A model generated the notes under the pieces. It had not been told where the DNA came from. It made no database searches and worked only from the letters and a program-made list of their open reading frames with translations. Of a stretch of 60,908 bases of DNA, positions 17,317 to 26,249 are shown piece by piece (position 1 is the stretch's first letter; each line of letters starts with the position of its first letter). The position numbers were made by a program, and so were the translations under genes. This DNA comes from Rhodococcoides trifolii. Its GTDB lineage: Bacteria > Actinomycetota > Actinomycetes > Mycobacteriales > Mycobacteriaceae. The stretch lies in the NCBI RefSeq assembly GCF_014635345.1, contig NZ_BMCU01000008.1:1-60908 (forward strand), given 5' to 3'.

Positions 17317-18096
17317 CTACGTGGCTATCCAGCCGCCGTCGACGTGGATGACATCACCGCTGATGTAGGCAGCGCCATCGCCGGCGAGGAAGTACACGGT
17401 CGCGGCCACCTCGGAAGCGAGGCCGCCTCGCTGCATCGGGATGAGCATCTTCATCAAATCGGGATTCGTGCCGACTCCTACCTTCGTGTCGGGCACCATG
17501 TCGCCGAGTATTTCCTCGGACGTGGCACGAATGCCGGTCTCGACAACCCCGGGCGCGACGAGATTGGCATTGATGCCATACCGGCCGAGATCGACTGCGA
17601 GACGACGCGTCATGCCCTCGAGGGCAGCCTTGGAGGTGTCGTAGGCCAGCCCGTCGGGCAGCGCACGCGACGCAGCAATGGATCCGATAAGCACGATAGA
17701 GCCGGATCCTTGTGAAATCATTTGCTGTGCAACTGGTTTGACGACATTGAAAGTACCGGTGAGGTTGATGTCGATCACCCGATCCCACAGTTCGCGGCTG
17801 GTCTGCTCGATGCCCGCCAAACCGTCGAAGACACCCGCGCAGCCGGCGAGCACGTCGATCGATCCCGCGGCGGCGATGGACTCGACCACGCCGGCAACGC
17901 CGTAGTAATCGGTGACGTCGACGACATGCGCCTGCGCGCTCCCCTCGGGCAGCGAGGCAACCACCGACTCGAGCCGAGACTCGGAGATATCCAGTAGATG
18001 GACGCGATCACCCTGTGCTGCAAAGATTGCGGCCACAGCGGCGCCGATACCGCTGCCCGCTCCGGTGATCAGGACGTTGCGCGGTGCTGTCGTCAT
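17317..18096 (-). CDS. SDR-family NAD(P)-dependent oxidoreductase
   Basis: 259 residues, a classical short-chain dehydrogenase/reductase. Cofactor motif TGAGSGIGAAVA, acidic residue in VHLLDIS favouring NAD(H), structural AGCAGVFD (NNAG variant), catalytic serine in IVLIGSIAAS and YDTSKAALEG for the Tyr-x-x-x-Lys. The C-terminus ends DVIHVDGGWIAT, a usual SDR ending. It overlaps the flavin oxidoreductase gene (18093-18096, ATGA), so the two were one operon. Substrate unknown. Confidence 0.85.
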   Translation of the reverse strand: MTTAPRNVLITGAGSGIGAAVAAIFAAQGDRVHLLDISESRLESVVASLPEGSAQAHVVDVTDYYGVAGVVESIAAAGSIDVLAGCAGVFDGLAGIEQTSRELWDRVIDINLTGTFNVVKPVAQQMISQGSGSIVLIGSIAASRALPDGLAYDTSKAALEGMTRRLAVDLGRYGINANLVAPGVVETGIRATSEEILGDMVPDTKVGVGTNPDLMKMLIPMQRGGLASEVAATVYFLAGDGAAYISGDVIHVDGGWIAT

Positions 18097-19825
18097 GTTT
18101 TGCTCTCTCGCTGACGGTGGGACAGGTTCAGAAACACGGGTTGTTGGGCCGGAGCATCGAGAAGGAAGTCGTCATCTCCGCCGCCGATGATGCGACGCTC
18201 GCGGATGAACGGAAGTGGGCGGGCGGGATCAAGGCTGTCGATTTCGCGCGCCAACCGGTGTCCGGAGAAAATGGCGTCGGCTATGAAGTGCGGGCGCACG
18301 CAATCGCCGACTCGGTACACCGCGGAGACTTCGTTGGCGTGCCAGTCGTCTCGCCGAGCCATCAGTCCGTGGTACATCTCATCGTCCGCTGCTCGGGTAC
18401 CGACAAGGACGACCGTATCGACTGCGATCACCTCGTCGTCACGGTCCGGTGAGCTGAGCCGCACACTGTCCGGGCCGACCGCGGTCACCGTGGTCTCGAC
18501 GCGCAGTCCCACCTTCAGGTGGCGAAGATCCCGCAGCGTCGGGGTGATCTCACGGGTGTAGCGCTGGTACTCGCCAATGTGTTCGCCGCGTGCGGCAAGG
18601 ATGACCTCGTGTCCTCGCTGGGCCAGCATCTCGGCGATGCCGGGACCCATGAAGTAGCCGTCGGAATCGACGACCACGACTCGCTGCCCTATCGCGGCGC
18701 CGACACGCACCACCTGCTCGGGGGTCAGCAGACGTTCTCCAAGAACAGCTTCGAGCCCGAAGGCCGTCCGATCATGCGGATTGATTCCGTCGCGAGTGTA
18801 ATGCGACCCGGTCGCGGTGACGATGATTCCGGCGCCGTAGTCGAGGATGTCCTCCACCGCCATCGGTGTGTTGAGGATGACCTCGACGTTGCCCAACTTG
18901 CGCAACTGATGCTCGCGATATTCGATCAAGCGTCGCCACTCGTGTCGCCCGGGAAGCTTGGCTACCCAGTCGATACTTCCGCCGAGGTGATCGGCTGTGT
19001 CGATCAGGTGGACATTGCGCATGCCGCGCTTGCCCAACACGGTCGCACACTCCATGCCGGCCGGGCCTGCGCCGATGATGAGTACGTCGTTCTCGTGGTT
19101 GGCGGCTTGAGTGAACCGCTCGGGATGCCACCCACGACGGAATTCCTCGCCTGTGGTGGCGTTCTGGGTACACCCGATGGGCATGGTGCCGATATCGCGC
19201 GACACGCAGTAGTTACAGCCGATGCATTCTCGGATGTCCTCGATGCTTCCGGAATGGATCTTGTTCGGAAGAAATGGATCCAAAATTCCCGCTCGCTCGG
19301 CGCCGATGAAGTCGCACTGGCCGGACTTGACGATGTCGACCATCGTGTCCGGGCTGTTCAGACGGCCGACGTTGACGACGGGTTTCGTCGTGAACGCCTT
19401 CAGCCCACCCACCCACGGCTTCTCGAAGTTCTCGGCGGCGGTGCGCGATGACTGCGCGTCCTGCGCCCAGTCGAAACCGCCGATCACGAAATCCCAGTAG
19501 TCGACGAGATCATCCATGTGCTCGATGAAACGAGGGGTATCGGCGTCGGCGCGCAGTCCACGGTCGCCGAGACCGAGCGGGGCATCGAGTGTGTCGACGC
19601 CGAGACGCAACCCGACAGCCACGTCGGATCCCACTGCTTCGCGGACGGCGGTGAGTACCTCGCGATGGAACCGAGCGCGGTTCTCGAGAGGGCCGCCGTA
19701 CTCGTCGGTTCGCGTGTTGTAGTACGGGATCAGCAGGTGAGCCAGAATCGACGCAGCGTGTCCGCAGTGCAGAGTGATCAAATCGAAGCCGGCCTTCTTC
19801 GCCCTGAGTGCGGCCGCAACGTAGC
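18093..19825 (-). pseudogene. 5'-truncated FMN/4Fe-4S/FAD oxidoreductase (dienoyl-CoA reductase / trimethylamine dehydrogenase type)
   Basis: The remaining 560 or so residues hold the second half of the old-yellow-enzyme barrel (AGFDLITLHCGHAASILAHLLIPYYNTRTDEYGGPLENRARF), the 4Fe-4S cluster motif CIGCNYCVSRDIGTMPIGC, and the complete FAD/NAD domain starting DVLIIGAGPAGMECATVLG. Full-length members have about 150-170 more residues at the N-terminus, including the FMN-binding part; these are absent. Homology ends near 19800-19825, where the DNA switches to a fragment of an opposite-strand regulator. The gene probably lost its promoter and start together with the neighbour's. Confidence 0.7.
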
Positions 19826-20269
19826 ACGCGCTGGCAGCGCGCCGTGGCCGCCCTCAAGATCGCCGTGAATCCGGCCACCGGTGGCCCGGCGCACGTCTGC
19901 CACGACGATCTCGGCGCCGTGGCGGATCTGATCGACAACATCGATGCCACCACCGCATCCAGGTCGGCGGACGTGCAGGCATTGGAAACGTTACGGCTGC
20001 AACGACACTGGGTCACCGGACTGCTCGACAGCATCCTGAGCCACAGCAGCGTGCGCGAGGCCGCCCGTCGGCAGAACCTCCACCACTCGACACTGCAACA
20101 ACGCCTCGACTGGCTTCAGAGCCAACTCGGGTACACCGTCCTCAGTCCCACCGGTTACCCGCGAGCCAGTACGACGCTTCTCCTCTGGCGCATCTCTCGC
20201 GCCGCGCAGAACAGGGCGGGCAGGGTCGTGGACCACCTTCCGGGGCGCCGACCGCCAGATGGCGGGTGA
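19808..20269 (+). pseudogene. 5'-truncated PucR-family regulator
   Basis: The frame gives WQRAVAALKIAV, then VCHDDLGAVADLIDN and a C-terminal helix-turn-helix segment LDSILSHSSVREAARRQNLHHSTLQQRLDWLQSQLGY. This is the tail of a PucR/CdaR-type activator. The N-terminal sensory domain and start codon are missing, and the left edge coincides with the truncated 5' end of the oxidoreductase on the other strand. The two genes were evidently divergent neighbours whose shared promoter region was deleted. The regulator probably controlled the oxidoreductase operon. Confidence 0.6.
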
Positions 20270-20333
20270 TGTAGGCCACACTCGACGCGATTGGCGGCTG
20301 TGACAGACCACGCTGCGACTGTTGACTGTCGTC

Positions 20334-21332
20334 ATGACTCGAACAGATCCGACACCGACCTCGCTCCCGCTCGCTCCGCCGCTCGATCCCGAACTCGTTC
20401 CTCCTCTGGAGATGCTCCTGAGTGCGCTCCCCGCGCTGGGCCCCGACACCCTCGAGGAGGTGCGGTCGATCAGCATGAACGGCCTTCCCGGCGCTGAGGA
20501 GGTCGACTGGACTGCGGGTGGACGAGTACGTGTCGAGGAGATCGTGGTTCCGAGCGACGACGGGGACACCGGTCTGCAGATGACGGTCCTAAAGCCTGCC
20601 GTCGGGGACGGTCCGTGGCCACTGGTCTACTTCCTGCACGGCGGCGGCATGGTGATCGGTGGGCGGCACATCGGGTTGGAGTCACTCCTGCGTTACGCGG
20701 CCGAGGGACACGCCGTCGTCGCCTCCCTCGAGTACCGGGTGGCTCCGGAGCATCCGGATCCCACACCGGTGAACGACTGCTACACCGGATTGTGTTGGGC
20801 AGCAAAGAATTCGGATCTCCTTGAAATCGACGCCGACCGCATCCTGGTCAGCGGCATCAGCGCCGGAGGCGGGCTCGCCGCAGGAATCGCCCTGATAGCG
20901 CGCGACCGCGGCTTTCCGCACCTCACTCACCAGATCCTGTGCTGCCCGATGCTCGACGACCGTTTTATCACCCACAGCTCACGCATGGTGGCGCGCGAGT
21001 CCGCGGTGTGGACGAGCTATTCCAACGAGTTCGGCTGGTCGGCGCTCTTGGGCGACCGTCGAGGAGGTTCGGAAGTATCCGAGTACGCCGCTCCGGCGCG
21101 CTCCGAGAACTTGGCGGATCTGCCGCGGACATACATCGACGTCAGCTCGGTCGAGGTCTTCCGAGACGAAGATTTGGAATACGCACAGCGACTCTCCCAA
21201 GCCGGCGTCAGTGTCGACTTCCACCTGTGGGGCGGAGGCTTCCACGGATACGAGATGGTGGCCAATGCCGCGCTGACGCAAGCGGCCGGTGCGACTCGGC
21301 ACGAGTTCTTCCTCCGGGCGTTGGAACGCTGA
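20334..21332 (+). CDS. Alpha/beta hydrolase fold-3 esterase (hormone-sensitive-lipase family)
   Basis: 332 residues from the ATG at 20334; a TTG 12 bases upstream is possible but less likely. The family IV oxyanion motif HGGGMVIGG, the nucleophile motif GISAGGGLAAG, the acid in SSVEVFRDEDL and the histidine in GGGFHGYEMV form a complete catalytic set. Enzymes of this family hydrolyse short acyl esters. Its stop is about 20 bases from the convergent folP stop. It may deacylate an aromatic ester for the neighbouring catabolic genes, but that is inference. Confidence 0.85.
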   Translation: MTRTDPTPTSLPLAPPLDPELVPPLEMLLSALPALGPDTLEEVRSISMNGLPGAEEVDWTAGGRVRVEEIVVPSDDGDTGLQMTVLKPAVGDGPWPLVYFLHGGGMVIGGRHIGLESLLRYAAEGHAVVASLEYRVAPEHPDPTPVNDCYTGLCWAAKNSDLLEIDADRILVSGISAGGGLAAGIALIARDRGFPHLTHQILCCPMLDDRFITHSSRMVARESAVWTSYSNEFGWSALLGDRRGGSEVSEYAAPARSENLADLPRTYIDVSSVEVFRDEDLEYAQRLSQAGVSVDFHLWGGGFHGYEMVANAALTQAAGATRHEFFLRALER

Positions 21333-21353
21333 CACCAGACCTGCCGGCTCCGC

Positions 21354-22175
21354 CTACGCGCGGCAGCTGATCCTTTGCGGCGCAGCGCACGCCACCGCTC
21401 GCAGGTTGGCGGCGACGTCGTGCACCCGCACCACGGCGACACCGGCGGCCACGGCGAGAGCCGTCACGGCAGCGGTGGTGACGTCGCGGTCGGCCGGCGG
21501 GTCGACGGTCCCGTCGGGCTTGCGGGTGATCTCCCCGAGAAACGATTTCCGTGACGCTCCAACGAGCACGGGAAAGCCGAGCTCGACGATCCGGTGCAGC
21601 GAGGCGAGCAGGCGCCAGTCGTGCTCGACTCGTTTCGCGAAACCCAGGCCGGGGTCGAGGATGATCTGCGCGCCGTCGACGCCCGCAGCCACCAGTTCGT
21701 CGACGCGCCGCAACAAGTCGGAACACACGTCACCGACGACATCGTCGTAGTGCGCGAGGGTCACCATCTCGGCGCTGTGACCCCGCCAGTGCGTCACGAC
21801 GTACGTCGCACCGGATCCGGCGACGACAGCGGACATGTCGGGGTCGGCGAGGCCGCCGCTGACATCGTTGATCACGACGGCGCCCGCCTCGAGGGCAGCC
21901 GCGGCCGTGCGGGCCCGCATCGTGTCGACACTGACGGCCACCCTGGACGCAACCAGGTCCCGTACGACCGGCAGGACCCGCCGCTGTTCCTCGTCGGCGT
22001 CCACCCGCACCGCTCCGGGCCGGGTGGACTCGCCGCCGACATCGACCAGATCAGCGCCGTCGGCAATCATCCGTTGCGCATGCTCGACCGCCCGCCGAGG
22101 GTCGACGTGTTTCCCGCCGTCGGAGAACGAGTCCGGTGTCACGTTCACGATCCCCATCAGGCGAGTCCCCGTCAT
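21354..22175 (-). CDS. folP: Dihydropteroate synthase
   Basis: 273 residues with all DHPS signatures: MGIVNVTPDSFSDGG, DVGGESTRPGA, INDVSGG, DPGLGFAK and GASRKSFLG. It condenses 4-aminobenzoate with dihydropterin pyrophosphate in folate synthesis. The start overlaps the upstream SDR stop by ATGA. Its placement is unusual: no other folate-synthesis gene (folB, folK, folE) lies beside it, while folD, purU and a folate-dependent demethylase do lie within 17 kb. It may therefore be a second copy serving the catabolic demand for folate; the housekeeping copy would be elsewhere. Confidence 0.88.
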   Translation of the reverse strand: MTGTRLMGIVNVTPDSFSDGGKHVDPRRAVEHAQRMIADGADLVDVGGESTRPGAVRVDADEEQRRVLPVVRDLVASRVAVSVDTMRARTAAAALEAGAVVINDVSGGLADPDMSAVVAGSGATYVVTHWRGHSAEMVTLAHYDDVVGDVCSDLLRRVDELVAAGVDGAQIILDPGLGFAKRVEHDWRLLASLHRIVELGFPVLVGASRKSFLGEITRKPDGTVDPPADRDVTTAAVTALAVAAGVAVVRVHDVAANLRAVACAAPQRISCRA

Positions 22176-23041
22176 CGCTGCGCGGCCGCGTCCTCGACCT
22201 CGGCGGGAGAGCGAGGCGGAGTGCCGTCCTCCATCCACGCCAACCTGCTGCGGAATGCGGCGATCGTCGGTTCGGGGTGGGTGAGGATGTGGAACCGGTT
22301 TTCGATGATGCCCGCCAGCACCAAGTCGGCGACGTGTGCGGGTGTGACACCGAACTTCTCGGTTTGCTCGTCGATGTTGGCATGAACCTGCCTGCGCAGA
22401 TCCTGTGTGTCGGTCGCCGGGACGCCCGTCGGTCGGTTGCGTTCGGACTTGTTCATGTTCGTCTTCACCAGTCCGGGCGAGAGCAGGCTCACTCCCACGT
22501 GCGGTGCGGTGGTCGTCCGGAGTTCCACTTCGAGGTTCTCGGTCATCCCGACAACGGCGAACTTGGACGTGACGTACGGATGGAAGGTGGGCAGTCCGGT
22601 GGCGAATCCGGCCATGGACGCGCAGTTGACGATGTGCGCCTCCTCCTGTGCGATCAGATGTGGGAGGAAGACACGGCACGCATCGAGGGTTCCCCAGAAG
22701 TTGACCCCCATGACCCACTCCCACGTACGGCGAGAGATTTCGCCGAACGGTGCACCGCCCTCGACGCCGGCGATGTTGCAGAGGATGTGGACCGCGCCGT
22801 ATTCGTCGACAGCGCGCTCGGCCAACGCCTCGATGTCCTCGACTCGGCTGACGTCGGTGCGTACTCCGATCGCCTCACCTCCCGATGCCCGCACCTCGTC
22901 GACGGCGGTTGCGAGTGCCACCGCCTCGACGTCCGCCATGACGACTGTGGCGCCCTCGGCCGCCAACCGGTCGACTATCGCTCGTCCGATTCCGCTGGCC
23001 GCGCCGCTGACGACGGCCACTTTGCCAATCACTGTCTTCAT
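22172..23041 (-). CDS. SDR-family oxidoreductase
   Basis: 289 residues from the ATG complementary to 23039-23041. Cofactor motif SGAASGIGRAI, structural NIAGVEGG, catalytic serine in VNCASMAG and tyrosine/lysine in HPYVTSKFAVVG. It has a longer C-terminal part (NIDEQTEKFGVTPAHVADLVLAGI...RFHILTHPEPT) typical of actinobacterial SDRs of this size. It is the first gene of a pair with folP, divergent from the VAO-type oxidase gene and sharing its 128-bp promoter region. It may oxidise or reduce an intermediate of the aromatic pathway. Confidence 0.83.
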   Translation of the reverse strand: MKTVIGKVAVVSGAASGIGRAIVDRLAAEGATVVMADVEAVALATAVDEVRASGGEAIGVRTDVSRVEDIEALAERAVDEYGAVHILCNIAGVEGGAPFGEISRRTWEWVMGVNFWGTLDACRVFLPHLIAQEEAHIVNCASMAGFATGLPTFHPYVTSKFAVVGMTENLEVELRTTTAPHVGVSLLSPGLVKTNMNKSERNRPTGVPATDTQDLRRQVHANIDEQTEKFGVTPAHVADLVLAGIIENRFHILTHPEPTIAAFRSRLAWMEDGTPPRSPAEVEDAAAQR

Positions 23042-23120
23042 GGCAGGCAATGTTCGTCCGGGCGAGGCGGCCGTCGCATCGGTGGAGCCACCGGTGGCGC
23101 AGGTCACCGACCGCCCCACT

Positions 23121-23141
23121 GGTTGCCTCATGGATGCGACC
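23121..23141 (+). promoter_or_regulatory. Shared 21-bp regulatory element, copy 1
   Basis: Reads GGTTGCC-TCAT-GGATGCGACC. It differs from copy 2 at 37246 at only three of 21 positions and shares the GATGCGA core at the same position with copies at 30613 and 33327. It lies between the divergent SDR-folP pair and the oxidase gene, 28 bases before the latter's start. It is itself an imperfect inverted repeat (GGTTGC...GCGACC). Confidence 0.7.
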
Positions 23142-23169
23142 TGTGGCGGGCGTCACCGACGCTGGGATC

Positions 23170-24687
23170 ATGACTACTCTCTCCACACCACCGATCGACC
23201 TCGGCGACCTCGAGCGCGCCCTGACCCGCATCGCCGAGGTGATCGGCGCCGAAAAGGTCCGTACCGACGCCGCAACCATCGAAGAGTTCCGCGACCCCTA
23301 CACCGTGCAGGGATCGACCGACTGGGACGCGTCCGCAGTCGTCAGCCCGACGTCCTCCGAGGACGTACAGGCCGTCGTACGCATCGCCAACGAGTGCAAG
23401 GTGCCGCTGTGGACCTTCAGCCAGGGTCGCAACAACACCTACGGCGGTCCGGCCCCCCGAGTGAAGGGTTCGGTCGTCGTCAACCTCCGCCAGATGAACC
23501 GAGTTCTCGAGATCGACGAGGATCTGGCCTTCGCGGTCGTCGAGCCCGGAGTCCGGTGGTTCGACCTCTTCGAGGCACTCGAATCGGCAGGGGGACGCCT
23601 GTGGACGTCGATCCCGGATCTCGGATGGGGCAGCGTCATCGGAAACTGCACCGAATACGGCCGCGGATACACCCAGTACGGCGACCACGCCGAGAACGTC
23701 TGCGGCATGGAGATCGTCCTTGCGAACGGAGAATTGGTCCGGACCGGTATGTGGGCGATGCCGAACAGCGAGGCGGCGCACGTCTACCGCCACCCGTTCG
23801 GCCCGCAGTTGCAGGGGCTCTTCCATTCGTCGGGCCTGGGCATCATCACCAAGATGGGCTTCTGGCTCCAGCGACGACCGGAGACCTACGCCTCCTGCTG
23901 GGTCGAGTTCAGCGGTGACGATGCACTCGAGGCGGTTGCCGACGGGATGCGCGAGCTCATGCTCGGCAGCACGATCACCAACTATCCGACGATCATGCGC
24001 GGTGTCCGCCTGGACGAAGACGGAAACCCGTCCTTCGATCCAGACGCATCCCGCTGGTTGGCCAGGTTCGCCCTGTACGGCACGTCGGAAGCTGTCGACG
24101 CCCACTGGCTCAGCATCGAGCGCACGCTCGGGCCGATTCCCACGGCGACGCTCAGACGCCGCGACTACGCGGGGACCGACCGCGCGACCCACGCCGGGCA
24201 CGAGGACCGCGTCATGGCGGGCATCCCCGACATGGACATCCTCGATCTCTTCGAGACCATGTACGGCAAAACCACCGCGCACCTCGACTTCTCACCGGTC
24301 GGTCCGCTGCGGGGGAAGGACGTCGTCGAGACGTCACGGCTGATGCGGTCGATGTATCAGGAGACGGGGGAGCAATTCTTCTCCGGCTTGATGCTGTCCC
24401 CACGGTCCGTGATCCACATCAGCACGATGTTCTTCGACTCGACGAACGCCGAGCAGACCCAGCGGGTCTACGACAACTACGCGCGCATGGTATCGATCAT
24501 GAGCGAGCGTGGCTACCCGGTCTACCGCACCAGTCTGCAGCACATGGATCAGGTGGCGTCGACGCTCGACTTCAACGACAACGCGCTCATGCGGCTCAAC
24601 GAGACGATCAAGGACGCGCTGGACCCGAACGGCATCCTGCAACCCGGCAAGTCCGGCATCTGGGCACGACGCTTCCGGGATATCTGA
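23170..24687 (+). CDS. Vanillyl-alcohol-oxidase-type flavoprotein oxidase (eugenol-oxidase-like)
   Basis: 505 residues with the FAD_binding_4 domain and a cytochrome-methylhydroxylase-like cap. By alignment from memory to VAO and Rhodococcus eugenol oxidase, the phenolate-binding Tyr is Tyr91 (NNTYGG), the catalytic Asp is Asp150 (IPDLGWGS), the Tyr-Arg pair is 452-453 (VYRTS), and the flavin-linking His is His371 in TAHLDFSPV. These enzymes oxidise p-hydroxybenzyl alcohols, p-alkyl or allyl phenols with O2, giving aldehydes or coniferyl-type alcohols and H2O2. Substrates here are probably methoxyphenols. The gene has its own promoter region carrying regulatory element 1 and converges on the cyclase gene. 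Confidence 0.85.
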   Translation: MTTLSTPPIDLGDLERALTRIAEVIGAEKVRTDAATIEEFRDPYTVQGSTDWDASAVVSPTSSEDVQAVVRIANECKVPLWTFSQGRNNTYGGPAPRVKGSVVVNLRQMNRVLEIDEDLAFAVVEPGVRWFDLFEALESAGGRLWTSIPDLGWGSVIGNCTEYGRGYTQYGDHAENVCGMEIVLANGELVRTGMWAMPNSEAAHVYRHPFGPQLQGLFHSSGLGIITKMGFWLQRRPETYASCWVEFSGDDALEAVADGMRELMLGSTITNYPTIMRGVRLDEDGNPSFDPDASRWLARFALYGTSEAVDAHWLSIERTLGPIPTATLRRRDYAGTDRATHAGHEDRVMAGIPDMDILDLFETMYGKTTAHLDFSPVGPLRGKDVVETSRLMRSMYQETGEQFFSGLMLSPRSVIHISTMFFDSTNAEQTQRVYDNYARMVSIMSERGYPVYRTSLQHMDQVASTLDFNDNALMRLNETIKDALDPNGILQPGKSGIWARRFRDI

Positions 24688-24692
24688 CGGCT

Positions 24693-25346
24693 TCAGGTCA
24701 GGGGACGCCCGACGGCGCGCACCGGCGCGCCGTCGGAACCCCGAATGTTCAACGGGGCCAACATCAATTCGACCCGCTGCCCTGACAAGGAGCCAAGGTT
24801 GGTGAGGTGTTCGGCGATCAACACTCCCGCGCCGAGCAGGACCAGGTGGACGGGCCAGGTGAACCCGTCGGCACGCAGCGGCACAGGCAGGTCCGGGGTG
24901 CCGGTGTCGACGGCGACCATCGACACTCCCCGATCGACGAGCCACTGCGCCAACTCGACCGACAGCGACGGGTGCCGTGCGTAGAGAGCGGTGCCGGCGT
25001 GACGCCACCATCCCGTGTCGAGGACGACGATGTCGCCCCGACGCACCAGAGCGCGGTCCAGCAGGGAATCGATGCCGTACACCTCGTCCTCGCCGGCGTC
25101 GACACGACACACGACCCCCTCTCCCGTCAGTCTCGACAGGTCGATTTCGTCGATACTCTCGGCGCCGGGCACGAAGTGACACGGAGCATCGACGTGAGTT
25201 CCGGTGTGCACCACCATGTCCATTCGGCTCACCGTCATCGGATCGACGGGCATCTCCGCCACGGTCGCAAAGGTCGGCGGCGGGAACAGTGCGATGCGCG
25301 GCGCGCGCGGATCCAGTCGATGAGACAAGTCCGTCCACGCGATCAT
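24693..25346 (-). CDS. Cyclase family protein (metal-dependent amidohydrolase-like, KynB-type fold)
   Basis: 217 residues of the PF04199 cyclase family. The metal-binding signature is HTGTHVDAPCHFVPG, preceded by TDLSHRLDP and followed by DIVVLDTGWWRHAGT and VAVDTGTPD. Members include kynurenine formamidase and isatin hydrolase, which open amide or lactam bonds. It is the last gene of the minus-strand operon running from the flavin monooxygenase at 30584, 21 bases after folD. In this setting it might hydrolyse N-formyl or lactone intermediates; the substrate cannot be read from sequence. Confidence 0.8.
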   Translation of the reverse strand: MIAWTDLSHRLDPRAPRIALFPPPTFATVAEMPVDPMTVSRMDMVVHTGTHVDAPCHFVPGAESIDEIDLSRLTGEGVVCRVDAGEDEVYGIDSLLDRALVRRGDIVVLDTGWWRHAGTALYARHPSLSVELAQWLVDRGVSMVAVDTGTPDLPVPLRADGFTWPVHLVLLGAGVLIAEHLTNLGSLSGQRVELMLAPLNIRGSDGAPVRAVGRPLT

Positions 25347-25367
25347 GCCGGGTCGACCCCGCGCGGA

Positions 25368-26234
25368 TCAGGCACCGACGGACCGTTCGTCGAGAGCGCG
25401 CGCTGCCGCCACGGTGTTGGCGAGGAGCATGGCGATCGTCATCGGACCCACACCGCCGGGCACCGGAGTCAGCAGCCCCGCCACCGATTTGACCTCGTCG
25501 AATCGCACGTCACCGATCAACCCGTCGGGCGTGCGGTGGATGCCGACGTCGATCACCGTGGCGCCGGGCATCACGGCATCACCACCGATGATCCCCGGCA
25601 CCCCGGCGGCCACGACGATGACATCGGCCCGTCGACATACCGCAACCAGATCTTTTGTCCGCGAATGACATTGGGTCACCGTCGCATCCCTCTGCAGAAG
25701 TAGCTGGGCCATCGGGCGTCCCACCAGTTCCGACCGGCCGACGACCACGGCATCGGCACCCGACAGGGCCACGTCGTACTCGTCGAGCAACCGCATCACT
25801 CCACCGGGCGTGCACGGAACCAGGCCGACGCGGCCGCGGGCGAGCAACCCCGCGTTGGCGACGGTCAATCCGTCGACGTCCTTGCTCGCCGGAATGCGGG
25901 CGAGTAAGGCCGCGGTGTCGAGGTGCTTCGGTACGGGCAGCTGGAGCAGAATTCCCGACACGGCGGGGTCGGTGGCCAGCTCGTCCAGCACCGACTTCAG
26001 TGCGGACTGAGTGATGTCTGCGGGCAGATGGCGGTGCAGGTCCGCCATCCCGGCTTCGACGCACTGGCGGCGTTTGTTGCGTACGTACACCTCCGAGGCC
26101 GGGTCGTCGCCCACCAGTACCGTCGCGAGACCGGGCGCCGGGCGCCCCGATGCGACGAGCGTCGACACGTCGGCGGCGACCTCGTCGCGCACGGTTCGGG
26201 CGACCGCCTTGCCGTTCATCAGTCGAGCAGTCAT
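25368..26234 (-). CDS. folD: Bifunctional methylenetetrahydrofolate dehydrogenase / methenyl-THF cyclohydrolase
   Basis: 288 residues, full length for FolD. It has the active-site Tyr and Lys in EVYVRNKRRQCVEAG, QLPVPKHLD, the NADP motif VVVGRSELVGRPMAQLL and the C-terminal PGGVGPMTIAMLL. It oxidises methylene-THF to methenyl-THF and hydrolyses that to 10-formyl-THF. It is 15 bases from purU in a catabolic operon. Together FolD and PurU would convert methylene-THF into formate plus free THF, a sink for demethylation-derived carbon. Confidence 0.93.
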   Translation of the reverse strand: MTARLMNGKAVARTVRDEVAADVSTLVASGRPAPGLATVLVGDDPASEVYVRNKRRQCVEAGMADLHRHLPADITQSALKSVLDELATDPAVSGILLQLPVPKHLDTAALLARIPASKDVDGLTVANAGLLARGRVGLVPCTPGGVMRLLDEYDVALSGADAVVVGRSELVGRPMAQLLLQRDATVTQCHSRTKDLVAVCRRADVIVVAAGVPGIIGGDAVMPGATVIDVGIHRTPDGLIGDVRFDEVKSVAGLLTPVPGGVGPMTIAMLLANTVAAARALDERSVGA

Positions 26235-26249
26235 GGATCGTCGTCTCCT

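Noticed and set aside
20290..20340. A fifth copy of the 21-bp regulatory element before the fold-3 esterase
   Set aside because: Only TGCGA-type similarity; the GGTG half does not align and spacing to the start differs from the four accepted copies.
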